DNA of 64,000 nt from Jiangella sp. DSM 45060 (GTDB lineage: Bacteria; Actinomycetota; Actinomycetes; Jiangellales; Jiangellaceae): positions 1-64,000 of the forward strand of contig NZ_LT629771.1 in assembly GCF_900105175.1 (NCBI RefSeq). The letters are read 5' to 3'. The notes beneath the pieces were generated by a model. The model worked only from the letters and a program-made list of their open reading frames with translations. It was not told the origin of the DNA and ran no database searches. Each line of letters starts with the position of its first letter. The first letter of the stretch is position 1. A program made the translations under genes and the position numbers. Shown one piece after another: positions 9,761-17,659 of the stretch.

Positions 9761-11272
9761 GTGTTGAAGACAGTGCTGCGTGGCGCCGTTGTGGCCGGCG
9801 CTGCGCTCGCCGCCTGTTTCGCCCTGAGCGTGCCGGCGGCCACGGCCGAGGAGGGCAAGGGGGTTGAGCTCCCCAACGAGATCACCAGTGTCGAAGAGGC
9901 CGACGGCCTGCTCGACAACCTCGGCCTCGGTGACATCGAGGTGGGCAACAGCATCTGCGCGCTGCCCTGGCTCTGGCAGGGCCCGTTCAACATCTTCGTG
10001 GGCGGCCAGGAGGCCTACTACGAGGCCTGCAACGGCAACACCGGCATCGCCATCGGTGACGGGATCAACGTCCTGAACCACGGCGCCGACTCGTACGGCG
10101 ATGGCATCAACGTCCTCAATAACGCCTGCGCGGCGCCCTGGCTCTGGCAGGGTCCGGCGAACGGCGCGACGGAGGACCAGGCCGCCTACTACGTGGTCTG
10201 CAACACCGAGGAGACCACGTACGGCGACGGCATCAACGTGCTCAACGGCGCGTGCGCGCTGCCGTGGCTGTGGCAGGGCCCGGCGAACGTGTTCGTCGAG
10301 GGCCAGGAGGCCACCTACGTCGCGTGCAACAGCGACGGCACCACCTACGGTGACGGCCTCAACGTCGGCAACAACGTCTGTGCGCTGCCGTGGCTGTGGC
10401 AGGGCCCGGTCAACGGGTTCAGCGACGGCCAGTCCGCGCACTACGCCGCCTGCAACAACGACGGCACGCTGACCGGCGACGGTGTCAACCTGCTGAACAA
10501 CGCCTGCGCCGCGCCGTGGCTGTGGCAGGGTCCGATCAACGCGGTGCTGGGCTCGCAGTCGGCCCACTACACCGCCTGCAGCGGCGCCGACGCGCCGTCG
10601 ACGGACCTCCTCAGCAGCCTCGTCTCGGGCGAGGGTGACGGTGGCAGCATCGACATCCTCAACGACGCGTGCGGCGCGCCGTGGCTGTGGCAGGGCCCGC
10701 TGAACGCGCTGATCGGCAGCCAGGAGGCCTACTACCAGGCCTGCGACTACCGCGCAGAGGCGGAGACCGAGGTCGACGGCACTGAGGTCGACGGGACCGA
10801 GGTCGACGGGACCGAGGTCGACGGGACCGAGGTCGACGGCACTGAGGTCGACGGCACTGAGGTCGACGGCACTGAGGTCGACGGCACTGAGGTCGACGGC
10901 ACTGAGGTCGACGGCACTGAGGTCGACGGGACCGAGGTCGACGGCACTGAGGTCGACGGCACTGAGGTCGACGGCACTGAGGTCGACGGGACCGAGGTCG
11001 ACGGGACCGAGGTCGACGGGACCGAGGTCGACGGCACTGAGGTCGACGGCACTGAGGTCGACGGCACTGAGGTCGACGGCACCGAGACCGACGGCACCGA
11101 GACCGACGGCTCGGAGGACGGTGCCGCTGACGGTGCCGCCGACGGCTCCGGCGACGGCGAGGCGCTGCCGGACACCGGCGCGTCGAGCCAGCTGCTGGTC
11201 GTCGGCGCCGGCCTGCTGCTCGCCGGTGCGGCCGCCGCGTTCGCGGTGAACCGCCGCCAGGTCCAGCAGTAG
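9761..11272 (+). CDS. Sortase-anchored surface protein with six Cys-x23-Cys tryptophan repeats and an EVDGT stalk
   Basis: The GTG at 9761 follows GAGGAG (9751-9756). Residues 1-29 are a signal peptide (KTVLRGAVVAGAALAACF to PAATA). Six repeats follow at about residues 63-91, 120-148, 162-190, 204-232, 247-274 and 301-329. Each has the pattern Cys-x-x-Pro-Trp-Leu-Trp-Gln-Gly-Pro, then Asn, Gln, Tyr and a second Cys, always with 23 residues between the two Cys. Linkers carry YGDGINVLN. Next is a stalk of 21 EVDGT plus two ETDG units, then LPDTG, a hydrophobic segment and a short basic tail (NRRQVQQ), the layout of a sortase substrate. A short paralogue without anchor is at 16876-17352. I recognise no described family. 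The long-anchored and short-secreted pair recalls chaplins in layout, not in sequence. Confidence 0.9.
   Translation: MLKTVLRGAVVAGAALAACFALSVPAATAEEGKGVELPNEITSVEEADGLLDNLGLGDIEVGNSICALPWLWQGPFNIFVGGQEAYYEACNGNTGIAIGDGINVLNHGADSYGDGINVLNNACAAPWLWQGPANGATEDQAAYYVVCNTEETTYGDGINVLNGACALPWLWQGPANVFVEGQEATYVACNSDGTTYGDGLNVGNNVCALPWLWQGPVNGFSDGQSAHYAACNNDGTLTGDGVNLLNNACAAPWLWQGPINAVLGSQSAHYTACSGADAPSTDLLSSLVSGEGDGGSIDILNDACGAPWLWQGPLNALIGSQEAYYQACDYRAEAETEVDGTEVDGTEVDGTEVDGTEVDGTEVDGTEVDGTEVDGTEVDGTEVDGTEVDGTEVDGTEVDGTEVDGTEVDGTEVDGTEVDGTEVDGTEVDGTEVDGTEVDGTETDGTETDGSEDGAADGAADGSGDGEALPDTGASSQLLVVGAGLLLAGAAAAFAVNRRQVQQ
10769..11113 (+). repeat. 23 tandem copies of a 15-bp unit encoding EVDGT
   Basis: The unit is GAGGTCGACGG followed by CACT or GACC, so two codon variants alternate along the array. 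It ends in two GAGACCGACGG units. It encodes the negatively charged stalk between the Trp-repeat region and the LPDTG anchor of the 9761-11272 gene. Near-identical units of this kind readily change copy number by slippage or recombination, always in frame because the unit is 15 bp. Confidence 0.97.
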
Positions 11273-11288
11273 CGGCAACTCCCCTGCA

Positions 11289-11331
11289 GAGGCCGCCGGC
11301 CCGGATGACGACGTCCGGGCTCGGCGGCCTC
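11289..11331 (+). terminator. Terminator hairpin after the surface-protein gene
   Basis: GAGGCCGCCGGCCCGGA pairs with TCCGGGCTCGGCGGCCTC across an 8-base loop, one bulged base, starting 17 bases after the stop codon, then TTGCTG. There is no U-run, as is usual in high-GC actinomycetes. It may also serve the opposing gene that ends at 11389. Confidence 0.75.
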
Positions 11332-11388
11332 TTGCTGTACGGCGTCAGCGCGCCGCGATGGCCGGGTGCAGCACCAGCGCGGTCCCTG

Positions 11389-12141
11389 TCAGGGTGTCGC
11401 GCGCGCCGCTGTCGCAGGGTGGGTCAGCAGCGGTAGCTGGGCGGCGAGGAACGCCTCGCAGTGCTCGGCCAGTTGCTCGTACGCCTTGTCACCGATGAGC
11501 GCCCGCAGCTCCGGCTCGTTCGACCGGTACACCGGCTCGCGCCCGACGTGCGCCTCGGTGGCCATCGTGCAGTACCACGTCATGTCGTGGCCGCCGGCGC
11601 CCCATCCGGCGCGGTCGTACTCACCGATGGAGATCTCGAGGTACGACGTGCCGTCGGGCCGTTCGGCCTCGCGGTAGGAGCGCCGGATCGGCAGCTGCCA
11701 GCACACGTCGGGCTTGGTCTCGAGCGGGTGCTGCCCGTTCGCCAGCGCGTACGCGTGCAGCGCGCAACCCGTGCCGCCGGCGAACCCGGGCCGGTTCAGG
11801 AACACGCACGCGCCGTCGACGACGCGGGTCTTGCGCTCGCCCTCGTCGTCGGTCTCGACGATGCCGCCGCGCAGGCCCTCGTCGCGCAGCTGCCACGTCT
11901 CGGGACCCAGCCGGTTGGCGTACCCGCGCACGCGCTTCTCGTCGTCCTCGTCGGAGAAGTGGGCGCCGTGCGTGCAGCAGCCGTCGTCGGGACGGTCGGC
12001 GTAGATACCGGGGCAGCCCTGCCCGAAGATGCACGTCCACCGGGACGTCAGCCAGGTGAGGTCGCAGCGCAGCACCTGGCCGTCGTCGGCCGGATCGGTG
12101 AATTCCACCCAGGCTCGCGCTCCGTGTGTCCGCAGCTCCAC
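11389..12141 (-). CDS. Conserved Cys-rich protein, probable metal or Fe-S binding (DUF3109/YkgJ-like)
   Basis: A 250-residue protein from a GTG at 12141. It has a dense Cys region ([20 protein letters not shown], then [16 protein letters not shown]), a second set around [10 protein letters not shown] and [12 protein letters not shown], and later CWQLPIRR. This resembles the uncharacterised Fe-S-cluster/zinc proteins related to YkgJ. No transmembrane or export signal is seen, so it is likely cytoplasmic. It is divergent from ppx, with only 21 bases between the two start codons. Function unknown; the metal-binding assignment is an inference from Cys spacing. Confidence 0.8.
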   Translation of the reverse strand: MELRTHGARAWVEFTDPADDGQVLRCDLTWLTSRWTCIFGQGCPGIYADRPDDGCCTHGAHFSDEDDEKRVRGYANRLGPETWQLRDEGLRGGIVETDDEGERKTRVVDGACVFLNRPGFAGGTGCALHAYALANGQHPLETKPDVCWQLPIRRSYREAERPDGTSYLEISIGEYDRAGWGAGGHDMTWYCTMATEAHVGREPVYRSNEPELRALIGDKAYEQLAEHCEAFLAAQLPLLTHPATAARATP

Positions 12142-12162
12142 CCCACGAGTATCGTCGTTTTC

Positions 12163-13122
12163 GTGCGCATGGGTGTGCTCGACGTCGGTTCCAACACCGT
12201 CCATCTGCTGTTGGTCGACGCGCACAGGGGTGCGCGTCCGCTGCCGGCGTACAAGCAGAAGACCGACCTGCGGCTGGTCGAACTGCTCGACGACTCCGGG
12301 TCCATCGGCAAGGAAGGCGCCAAACAGCTGGTGCAGAGCTGCCGCGAGGCGGTCGAGGCGGCCGAGGACAAGGGCGCCACGTCCATGCTGGCGTTCGCGA
12401 CGTCGGCGCTGCGCGAGGCCGTCAACGGGACCGCCGTCCTCGACCGCGTGCGCGACGAAGCCGGTGTCGACCTGCAGATCCTGTCCGGCGAGGACGAGGC
12501 GCGGCTGACGTTCCTGGCGGTGCGGCGCTGGTACGGCTGGTCGGCGGGGCGGCTGCTGAGCCTCGACATCGGCGGCGGCTCGCTGGAACTGGCCGCCGGC
12601 GGCGACGAGGATCCCGACGTCGCCGTGTCGCTGCCGCTGGGCGCCGCCCGGCTCACCCGCGACTGGTTCACCGGCGACCCGCCCGACAAGGACGAGGTGC
12701 GGGCGCTGCGGCGGCACGTGCGGGCCGAGGTCGCGTCGATCATCGGTGACGTCAACCGGTACGGCGAGCGCGACCGCGCGGTCGCGTCGAGCAAGACGTT
12801 CCGGTCGCTGGCCCGGGCCGCCGGCGCCGCGCCGTCCGGCGAGGGCCCGTACGTCCGGCGCACACTCAGCCGCTCTGACGTGCAGGATCTGGCGAAGAAG
12901 CTGGCCTCCATGACGGCCGCCGAGCGGGCCAAGCTGCCCGGTGTCTCGTCCGGGCGGGCGGGGCAGCTGCTGGCCGGCGCCATCGTCGCCGACGCCGCGC
13001 TCGACCTGTTCGAGATCGACGAGGTCGACGTCTGCCCGTGGGCGTTGCGCGAGGGCGTCATTCTGCGCCGGCTGGACCAGATCGAGGGGGGCACCTTCGG
13101 CGAATCGGACGTATCGGGTTAG
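12163..13122 (+). CDS. ppx: Ppx/GppA exopolyphosphatase family phosphatase
   Basis: This enzyme class removes terminal phosphate from polyphosphate or pppGpp. The 319-residue protein (GTG at 12163; an ATG at 12169 would remove two residues) has the actin-fold phosphate-1 motif [27 protein letters not shown], and the second phosphate loop [13 protein letters not shown]. It is the short single-domain form common in actinobacteria, without the C-terminal HD domain of E. coli Ppx. The start lies 21 bp from the divergent gene, so the transcript may have almost no leader. Which substrate it uses cannot be told. Confidence 0.9.
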   Translation: MRMGVLDVGSNTVHLLLVDAHRGARPLPAYKQKTDLRLVELLDDSGSIGKEGAKQLVQSCREAVEAAEDKGATSMLAFATSALREAVNGTAVLDRVRDEAGVDLQILSGEDEARLTFLAVRRWYGWSAGRLLSLDIGGGSLELAAGGDEDPDVAVSLPLGAARLTRDWFTGDPPDKDEVRALRRHVRAEVASIIGDVNRYGERDRAVASSKTFRSLARAAGAAPSGEGPYVRRTLSRSDVQDLAKKLASMTAAERAKLPGVSSGRAGQLLAGAIVADAALDLFEIDEVDVCPWALREGVILRRLDQIEGGTFGESDVSG

Positions 13123-13170
13123 AGTCGTCTGGCTGTTACCGTCTCGTGATCTTCCGGAGGACCGCCGCTC

Positions 13171-13965
13171 GTGCCCCACGCTCGCCACAAGCGGCGCCGT
13201 CCTGGCCGTCTCAGCCGTCTCGTCCTGCCCGTCGCGGGTGCGGGCGCGGCCGCCGGAGCCGCTGTCGGTGCGACGGCGTTCTCGTCGGCGCCGCCTCCGG
13301 TGGCCGCCGTCTCGCCGGTCTCACCGGCCCCGTTCGACGTCGACGAGCTGCGCCAGGAGGCCGCGGCCGGACCGGACCGCGGTGACAACGCCGCGCCGTC
13401 CCCGCTGGCCGGCAGCGGCACGCCGTCCACCCCCGCCCCGACTCCGTCGGTGACCGCCGCGCCGACGCCGTCGCCCACGACCGTCCCGCCCACCCCGTCG
13501 CCCACACCCACGCCGGCCGGGTTCCCGCCGATCGCCGGCTGCGACGCCACCATCCCCGGCGACGACGTCGGCAACGGCGAGCTCGGCGACGAGCACCTGT
13601 GCGGCATCGGCAGCGGCCAGCGGCTGCGTCCCGACGCCGCCGCCTCCTTCGTCGCGCTCGACGCGTTCTACCGGGCCGAGACCGGCGAGGGCCTGATCCC
13701 CTGCGTCACCGATTCCTACCGCAGCTACGAGGCCCAGGTCGACGTCGCCGACCGCAAGCCCGGCCTGGCCGCAAGACCCGGCACCAGCGAGCACGGCTGG
13801 GGCCTCGCCGTCGACGTCGGCTGCGGCGCCAACTCCTTCGACGGCGCCCTCTACGCCTGGCTCGACGACAACGCCGGCGACTTCGGCTGGGAGAACCCCG
13901 GCTGGGCCCAGCCCGGAGGCAGCACGCCCGAGCCTTGGCATTGGGAGTTCACACCTGCGTCCTGA
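13171..13965 (+). CDS. Secreted or membrane-tethered M15 family D,D-carboxypeptidase (VanY-like)
   Basis: The GTG at 13171 follows TTCCGGAGG. The N-terminus has a basic head ([14 protein letters not shown]) and a hydrophobic helix, then a long Pro/Thr/Ser linker ([17 protein letters not shown]) that would span the wall. The catalytic domain, about residues 140-264, has YRSYEAQ, the zinc motif [13 protein letters not shown] (SxHxxGxAxD) and the final EPWHWEF. These enzymes trim D-Ala-D-Ala or cross-bridges in peptidoglycan. Two Cys pairs near the domain start suggest disulfides outside the cell. It is codirectional with ppx (48 bp) and the isomerase gene (28 bp), so probably an operon. Confidence 0.9.
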   Translation: MPHARHKRRRPGRLSRLVLPVAGAGAAAGAAVGATAFSSAPPPVAAVSPVSPAPFDVDELRQEAAAGPDRGDNAAPSPLAGSGTPSTPAPTPSVTAAPTPSPTTVPPTPSPTPTPAGFPPIAGCDATIPGDDVGNGELGDEHLCGIGSGQRLRPDAAASFVALDAFYRAETGEGLIPCVTDSYRSYEAQVDVADRKPGLAARPGTSEHGWGLAVDVGCGANSFDGALYAWLDDNAGDFGWENPGWAQPGGSTPEPWHWEFTPAS

Positions 13966-13993
13966 ACCCGCGGGGCCGCTTACTCTTGGGAGC

Positions 13994-14884
13994 GTGTCCG
14001 AACTGCGCCAGAGTGCCTCCGGGGTGCTGCGCGTCCCCGAGGCGCCGGTGGGGCTGTCCACTGCTGCCACGTATCCGCAGGGGGCGGCCACGGCGTTCGA
14101 GATGGCCGCGTCGCTCGGGTACGACGGCGTCGAGGTCATGGTGTGGACCGACCCGGTCAGCCAGGACATCGACCAGATCGAGCAACTGGCCGAGCGCTAC
14201 GGCCTGCCGGTGCTGTCCGTGCACGCGCCGTGCCTGCTCATCACCCAGCGGGTGTGGTCGCCCGACCCCACGGTGCGGCTGACGAAGTCCCTCGAGGCGG
14301 CCCGCCGCCTCGGCGCCTCCACCGTCGTCGTCCATCCGCCGTTCCGGTGGCAGCGCGAGTACGCCCGCGGCTTCGTCGAGCTGGTCGACCGCCTGGAGGA
14401 CGAGTTCGGCATCGCCGTCGCGGTCGAGAACATGTACCCGTGGCGCGCCGCCGGCCGCGAGGTCGCCGCCTACGCGCCCGACTGGGACCCCACCGACGAG
14501 TCGTACCGGCACATCACCCTCGATCTCTCCCACGCCGCCGTCGCCGGGCAGGACTCCCTGGTGCTGTCCGAGTCGATCGGTGACCGCCTCGCGCACGTGC
14601 ACATGACCGACGGCACCGGCTCGGCCCGCGACGAGCACCTGATCCCGGGCCGCGGCAACCAGCCGTGCTCGGCGGTGCTGGAGCGGCTGGCCTTCATCGA
14701 GTGGTCCGGGTCGGTGATCCTCGAGGTGAGCACCCGGCGGGCCCGCAACCTGGCCGAGCGCGAGGCCGACCTCGCCGAGGCGCTGGCCTTCACCCGCCTC
14801 AATCTCGCCGCCTCCGTGGAGACGGCCTTCGCGGTCGGCCCCGACGGTACGGCGGAACTGGTCGCCCGCGGCGAGGCGAGCTAG
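13994..14884 (+). CDS. Sugar phosphate isomerase/epimerase (xylose isomerase-like TIM barrel)
   Basis: A 296-residue TIM-barrel protein from a GTG at 13994. It shows the AP-endonuclease-2 family pattern: [50 protein letters not shown] and VHMTDGTG, with the acid and His metal ligands at the strand ends. The substrate is unknown. In actinomycetes this gene commonly lies between ppx and proC, and that order is kept here apart from the IS and TetR/ABC region inserted between. Probably the last gene of the ppx operon. Confidence 0.85.
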   Translation: MSELRQSASGVLRVPEAPVGLSTAATYPQGAATAFEMAASLGYDGVEVMVWTDPVSQDIDQIEQLAERYGLPVLSVHAPCLLITQRVWSPDPTVRLTKSLEAARRLGASTVVVHPPFRWQREYARGFVELVDRLEDEFGIAVAVENMYPWRAAGREVAAYAPDWDPTDESYRHITLDLSHAAVAGQDSLVLSESIGDRLAHVHMTDGTGSARDEHLIPGRGNQPCSAVLERLAFIEWSGSVILEVSTRRARNLAEREADLAEALAFTRLNLAASVETAFAVGPDGTAELVARGEAS

Positions 14885-15065
14885 GCGGCTGGGCTTCGGG
14901 GCGACCCGTCCGCTGGCGGGGTCGTGCCGGAACGCGCGCATGTCCTGCGCGTAGGGGCGGGGACCGCGGTCCTCGCGGCCCACTCCGGGCCGTCTCGCGC
15001 GTGGGCACGTCGAGCACCGAGTAGCCCCCGAGCTGCGTGGTCTGCGGAGACGTCCCCTCGGTCAT
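14881..15065 (-). pseudogene. C-terminal remnant of a YciI/DGPF-type protein
   Basis: On the minus strand TTQLGGYSVLDVPTRE matches the conserved C-terminal half of YciI-like proteins. One base over, EWAARTA continues it. In the third frame comes YAQDMRAFRHDP, recalling the family's later CAQE-REF-DP block. The N-terminal half is absent upstream of 15065, where palindromic repeats and the second IS begin, and two frameshifts interrupt the rest. This looks like a gene degraded around mobile DNA. Its stop overlaps that of the isomerase gene. Confidence 0.5.
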
Positions 15066-15090
15066 CGTGCCGTCCCGAGGTTGTCGGTGC

Positions 15091-15284
15091 CCGCCCGTAG
15101 GGTGGGCCCCACCCGGGCCGGGAGGGGTCTACCTACCACTGCGCAAGCGACGCGACGCTTGCGCGGCGCCGACGTTGAACCCGCGCCACTTCCACGCCCC
15201 GTCGGCTGCTCGGCGACGTGCCCTGGCTCTCGCCATGATCATCCAGGATGTGGTGTGCTATCACGCCGCAACACCTGGATGATC
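15091..15284. repeat. Cluster of short inverted repeats left of IS copy 2
   Basis: The gene-free stretch 15066-15303 holds three inverted repeats. Around 15091-15125 is a divergent, inverted version of the 133-bp repeat core (CCCGCCCGTAGGGTGGG). GCGCAAGCG/CGCTTGCGC pairs at 15141-15164. GATCATCCAGG at 15237-15247 pairs with CCTGGATGATC at 15274-15284 around a 26-base loop. No gene is seen here. These may be terminators or small dispersed repeats. Confidence 0.6.
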
Positions 15285-15303
15285 TTGAGTGAAGAGCGGC
15301 CAG

Positions 15304-16725
15304 GGTGACGTCCCGCTGAGAGGTGGAGTTCTTCGACCACTGTGCGGGGTCAGTGGGTTAGATCATGCCGTCATGAGTTCGGGTTTGGCCACCTCCTTGG
15401 TGGTGGGTGTGGTGAGTAGCGCCATGGAGGCTTCGGAGAGGTAGCGGCGTTCGGCGGCGACCTGCCATTCATCGTGGGCCTCCACCAGGACAGCGCCGGC
15501 CAGGCGGAGCAGGGCGGCGGGGTTGGGGAACACTCCGACGACGTCGGTGCGGCGTTTGACCTCCTTGTTCAGCCGTTCCAGCGGGTTGGTGGACCAGATC
15601 TTCTTCCAGTGACTGATCGGGAACGCGGTGAACGCGAGGAGATCGTCGCTGGCGTCGCGCAGCATCTGTTCGACCTTGGGTAGTTGCCGGCCGAGCATGG
15701 TGGCGATGACGTCGAACTGCTCGTGCACGTGCTCGGCGTCGGGCTGGGCGAAGATCGTGCGGATCGCCGCGGCCACCATCTCGGCGTTGCCCTTGGGGAC
15801 CTGGGCGAGCACGTTGCGTAGGAAGTGCACCCGGCAGCGCTGCCAGGCCGCCCCGAGCAGGACCGAGGCGATGGCGTGCTTGAGGCCGGTGTGGGCGTCG
15901 GAGATGACCAGCTGGACACCGCCCAGCCCGCGGGCCTTCAACGAGCGCAGGAACGCGGTCCAGAACGCGCCGTCCTCGCTGTCACCGACGTCGAATCCGA
16001 GCACCTCGCGGCGCCCGTCGGCGGTGACGCCGGTGGCGATGACCACCGCCTGGGACACCACGCGGCGGTTCACCCGAGCCTTGCAGTAGGTGGCGTCGAG
16101 GAACACGTACGGATAGGCCTGATCGGCCAGCGACCGGTCCCGGAAGCTGGAGACCTCGGCGTCGAGGTCGGCGCAGATCCGCGACACCTCCGACTTGGAG
16201 ATCCCGCTGTCCGCGCCCAGCGCCTTGACCAGGTCGTCGACCTTGCGGGTCGACACCCCGTGCAGGTAGGCCTCCATGATCACGGCGAACAACGCCTGGT
16301 CGACTCGGCGGCGCCGCTCCAACAGGGAGGGGAAGAACGACCCGGTGCGCAACTTGGGAATGCGCAACTCCAGATCCCCGGCCGTGGTCGACAGGGTCCG
16401 CGGTCGCGAGCCGTTGCGGTGCGCGGTCCGATCCGCGCTGCGTTCCCACGGACCGGCGCCGATCACCGCCGTCGCCTCGGCCTCGATCAACGCCTGATAC
16501 ATCGCCTGCGCCGCGGTGCGAACCCGATCGTCCACGTCAGCGGCCCGCATCGCCTCGAGCACCTCAAGTAGGGCAGCATGGTCCAAGGCCATCGTGCGTT
16601 CGTGTCCTCTCGTGAGAATCCCTAGTCAGGTCTCACTGACCGTCGCACGATGGCCGCCCTACGCCACCGTCGACACGACGACGCTCAAGCGGGCCGGGAA
16701 CTCCACCACGCCAAGGGACGTCACC
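15304..16725. mobile_element. IS256-family insertion sequence, copy 2 (1422 bp), intact transposase, no target duplication
   Basis: Both ends begin GGTGACGTCCC (perfect for 11 bp) and continue to GGTGGAGTTC, 23 of 28 positions matching. The 8-bp flanks differ (GCGGCCAG on the left, GCCCGGCG on the right), so the duplication has decayed or the flanks were recombined. It carries one uninterrupted transposase and is in the same orientation as copy 1. The two copies form direct repeats about 11 kb apart. Confidence 0.9.
15363..16592 (-). CDS. IS256-family transposase, intact
   Basis: This 409-residue enzyme catalyses cut-and-paste or copy-out transposition of the IS element. It starts at the ATG at 16592, has the Transposase_mut domain along its length, and the DDE triad lies in FLDATYCKARVN (about residue 168), VISDAHTGLKHAI (about 233) and NPLERLNKEVKRR (about 341). 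The block CRVHFLRNVLAQVPK is typical of the family. No frameshift is present, unlike the copy at 4010-5232, so this copy could supply transposase for both elements. Confidence 0.96.
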   Translation of the reverse strand: MALDHAALLEVLEAMRAADVDDRVRTAAQAMYQALIEAEATAVIGAGPWERSADRTAHRNGSRPRTLSTTAGDLELRIPKLRTGSFFPSLLERRRRVDQALFAVIMEAYLHGVSTRKVDDLVKALGADSGISKSEVSRICADLDAEVSSFRDRSLADQAYPYVFLDATYCKARVNRRVVSQAVVIATGVTADGRREVLGFDVGDSEDGAFWTAFLRSLKARGLGGVQLVISDAHTGLKHAIASVLLGAAWQRCRVHFLRNVLAQVPKGNAEMVAAAIRTIFAQPDAEHVHEQFDVIATMLGRQLPKVEQMLRDASDDLLAFTAFPISHWKKIWSTNPLERLNKEVKRRTDVVGVFPNPAALLRLAGAVLVEAHDEWQVAAERRYLSEASMALLTTPTTKEVAKPELMTA

Positions 16726-16821
16726 GCCCGGCGAACCCAAAAGACCAAAGAAACGACGAAAGGCGCCGAGGGCCGATGCCCCCGACGCGAGTCGCGATGC
16801 GAGAAAACCGAGCAGCACGGG

Positions 16822-16853
16822 GGAGATTGCCGCAGGAGAAGCTGACAATCTCC
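16822..16853 (-). terminator. Hairpin downstream of the short Trp-repeat gene
   Basis: GGAGATTG (16822-16829) pairs with CAATCTCC (16846-16853) around a 16-base loop. Read along the minus strand it begins 22 bases after the stop of the 16876-17352 gene and is followed by CCCGTGCTGCTCGGTTTTC, which contains a short U-run. Confidence 0.5.
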
Positions 16854-16875
16854 GTCCCGTGCCCTCAGCCCAGAG

Positions 16876-17352
16876 TCAGCCCTGCGGCAGCAGCTGCGTG
16901 CCCTCGGGGAGCAGCTCCAGGAGCTCGGTCTCGGTGAGGTCCTCGGGGGCGACACCCTCGGGCAGCAGGCTCTCCAGCTGCTCCTGGACGTCGGCCGGGA
17001 TCTCCTCGGAGCCGTTGCAGGCCGCGTAGTCGCCGGCCTGGCTGCCCAGCAGGACGTTGAACGGGCCCTGCCAGAACCACGGCAGGATGCACGCGTTGTC
17101 GGCGATGCTGCTGCCCTCGGTGTCCTCGGACGCTCCGTTGCAGGCCGAGTACGAGCCGTACTGGTCCTCGACCATGAAGTTGACCGGGCCCTGCCAGAAC
17201 CACGGCAGGATGCAGGCGTTGTTCAGGATGTCGATCTCCGGCAGGGAGTCGGCACCCGGAACCTCCGGAGCCGCGGAGGCCGTGGCCCCGATGCCCATGG
17301 AGGCTGCGAACGCCACACCAGCGACGAGGGCGCCGCGCAGTACGTTCTTCAC
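16876..17352 (-). CDS. Short secreted protein with two Cys-x23-Cys tryptophan repeats
   Basis: A 158-residue paralogue of the 9761-11272 protein. The GTG at 17352 follows AAGGAG. The signal peptide (KNVLRGALVAGVAFAASMG to ASA) closely matches that of the long protein. Two repeats follow, CILPWFWQGPVN and CILPWFWQGPFN, each with a second Cys after exactly 23 residues and the shared Gln, Tyr and Asn positions. The C-terminus is acidic and Leu-rich (EQLESLLPEG, ETELLELLPEG) and there is no LPxTG or membrane anchor, so it is probably released or held by interaction with other wall components. It lies right after IS copy 2 and diverges from the TetR gene. Confidence 0.88.
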   Translation of the reverse strand: MKNVLRGALVAGVAFAASMGIGATASAAPEVPGADSLPEIDILNNACILPWFWQGPVNFMVEDQYGSYSACNGASEDTEGSSIADNACILPWFWQGPFNVLLGSQAGDYAACNGSEEIPADVQEQLESLLPEGVAPEDLTETELLELLPEGTQLLPQG

Positions 17353-17659
17353 CAGAATACTCCTTGAATGATCACGCGTTGTGTTGCGGTCGGTTGGTGC
17401 TTGATGCGCATCAGCACGAAAGCTTTGACTGGCGGGCGGTCTATGTCAAGCGTGTTGTCGGAGAGTCACCCGATTGGTGTGACTGGTCGCCGCATACCCC
17501 TCCTGTACAGGAGGTTCATGGTGGTGATGGCACATTTCCACCGAGTTTTCGACACTTCGCGCACATCACCGAAAGAATGCGACAACACGGCACATGTCAG
17601 GTGTGTGACGGAGTCGGCGGCGGGCGCTGGGCGGCGCCGCCGGATAGGATGCCGGAATT
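17353..17659. other. Intergenic region between divergent Trp-repeat gene and TetR gene
   Basis: About 307 bp without an assigned gene. It holds the start and ribosome site of the minus-strand gene at its left end and the perfect 16-bp palindrome at 17499-17514. A short frame starts at the ATG at 17518 just after that palindrome, runs into the TetR gene in another frame and looks compositionally random. Promoters for both flanking genes must lie here, but I could not place hexamers with confidence. Confidence 0.5.
17499..17514. promoter_or_regulatory. Perfect 16-bp palindrome CCTCCTGTACAGGAGG
   Basis: The sequence is its own reverse complement. It contains AGGAGG, followed three bases later by an ATG at 17518, so a ribosome site is buried in one arm. 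It lies 146 bp before the TetR start and about 150 bp before the divergent Trp-repeat gene. It could be a regulator-binding site, or a hairpin hiding a ribosome site. Confidence 0.5.

Noticed and set aside
10769..11113. Possible CRISPR or satellite array
   Set aside because: 15-bp in-frame units without spacers inside an expressed coding region.
9686..11278. Long minus-strand frame opposite the Trp-repeat gene, with SVPST-type repeats in another frame
   Set aside because: Both only mirror the 15-bp array. The plus strand has a signal peptide, ribosome site, LPDTG anchor and terminator.
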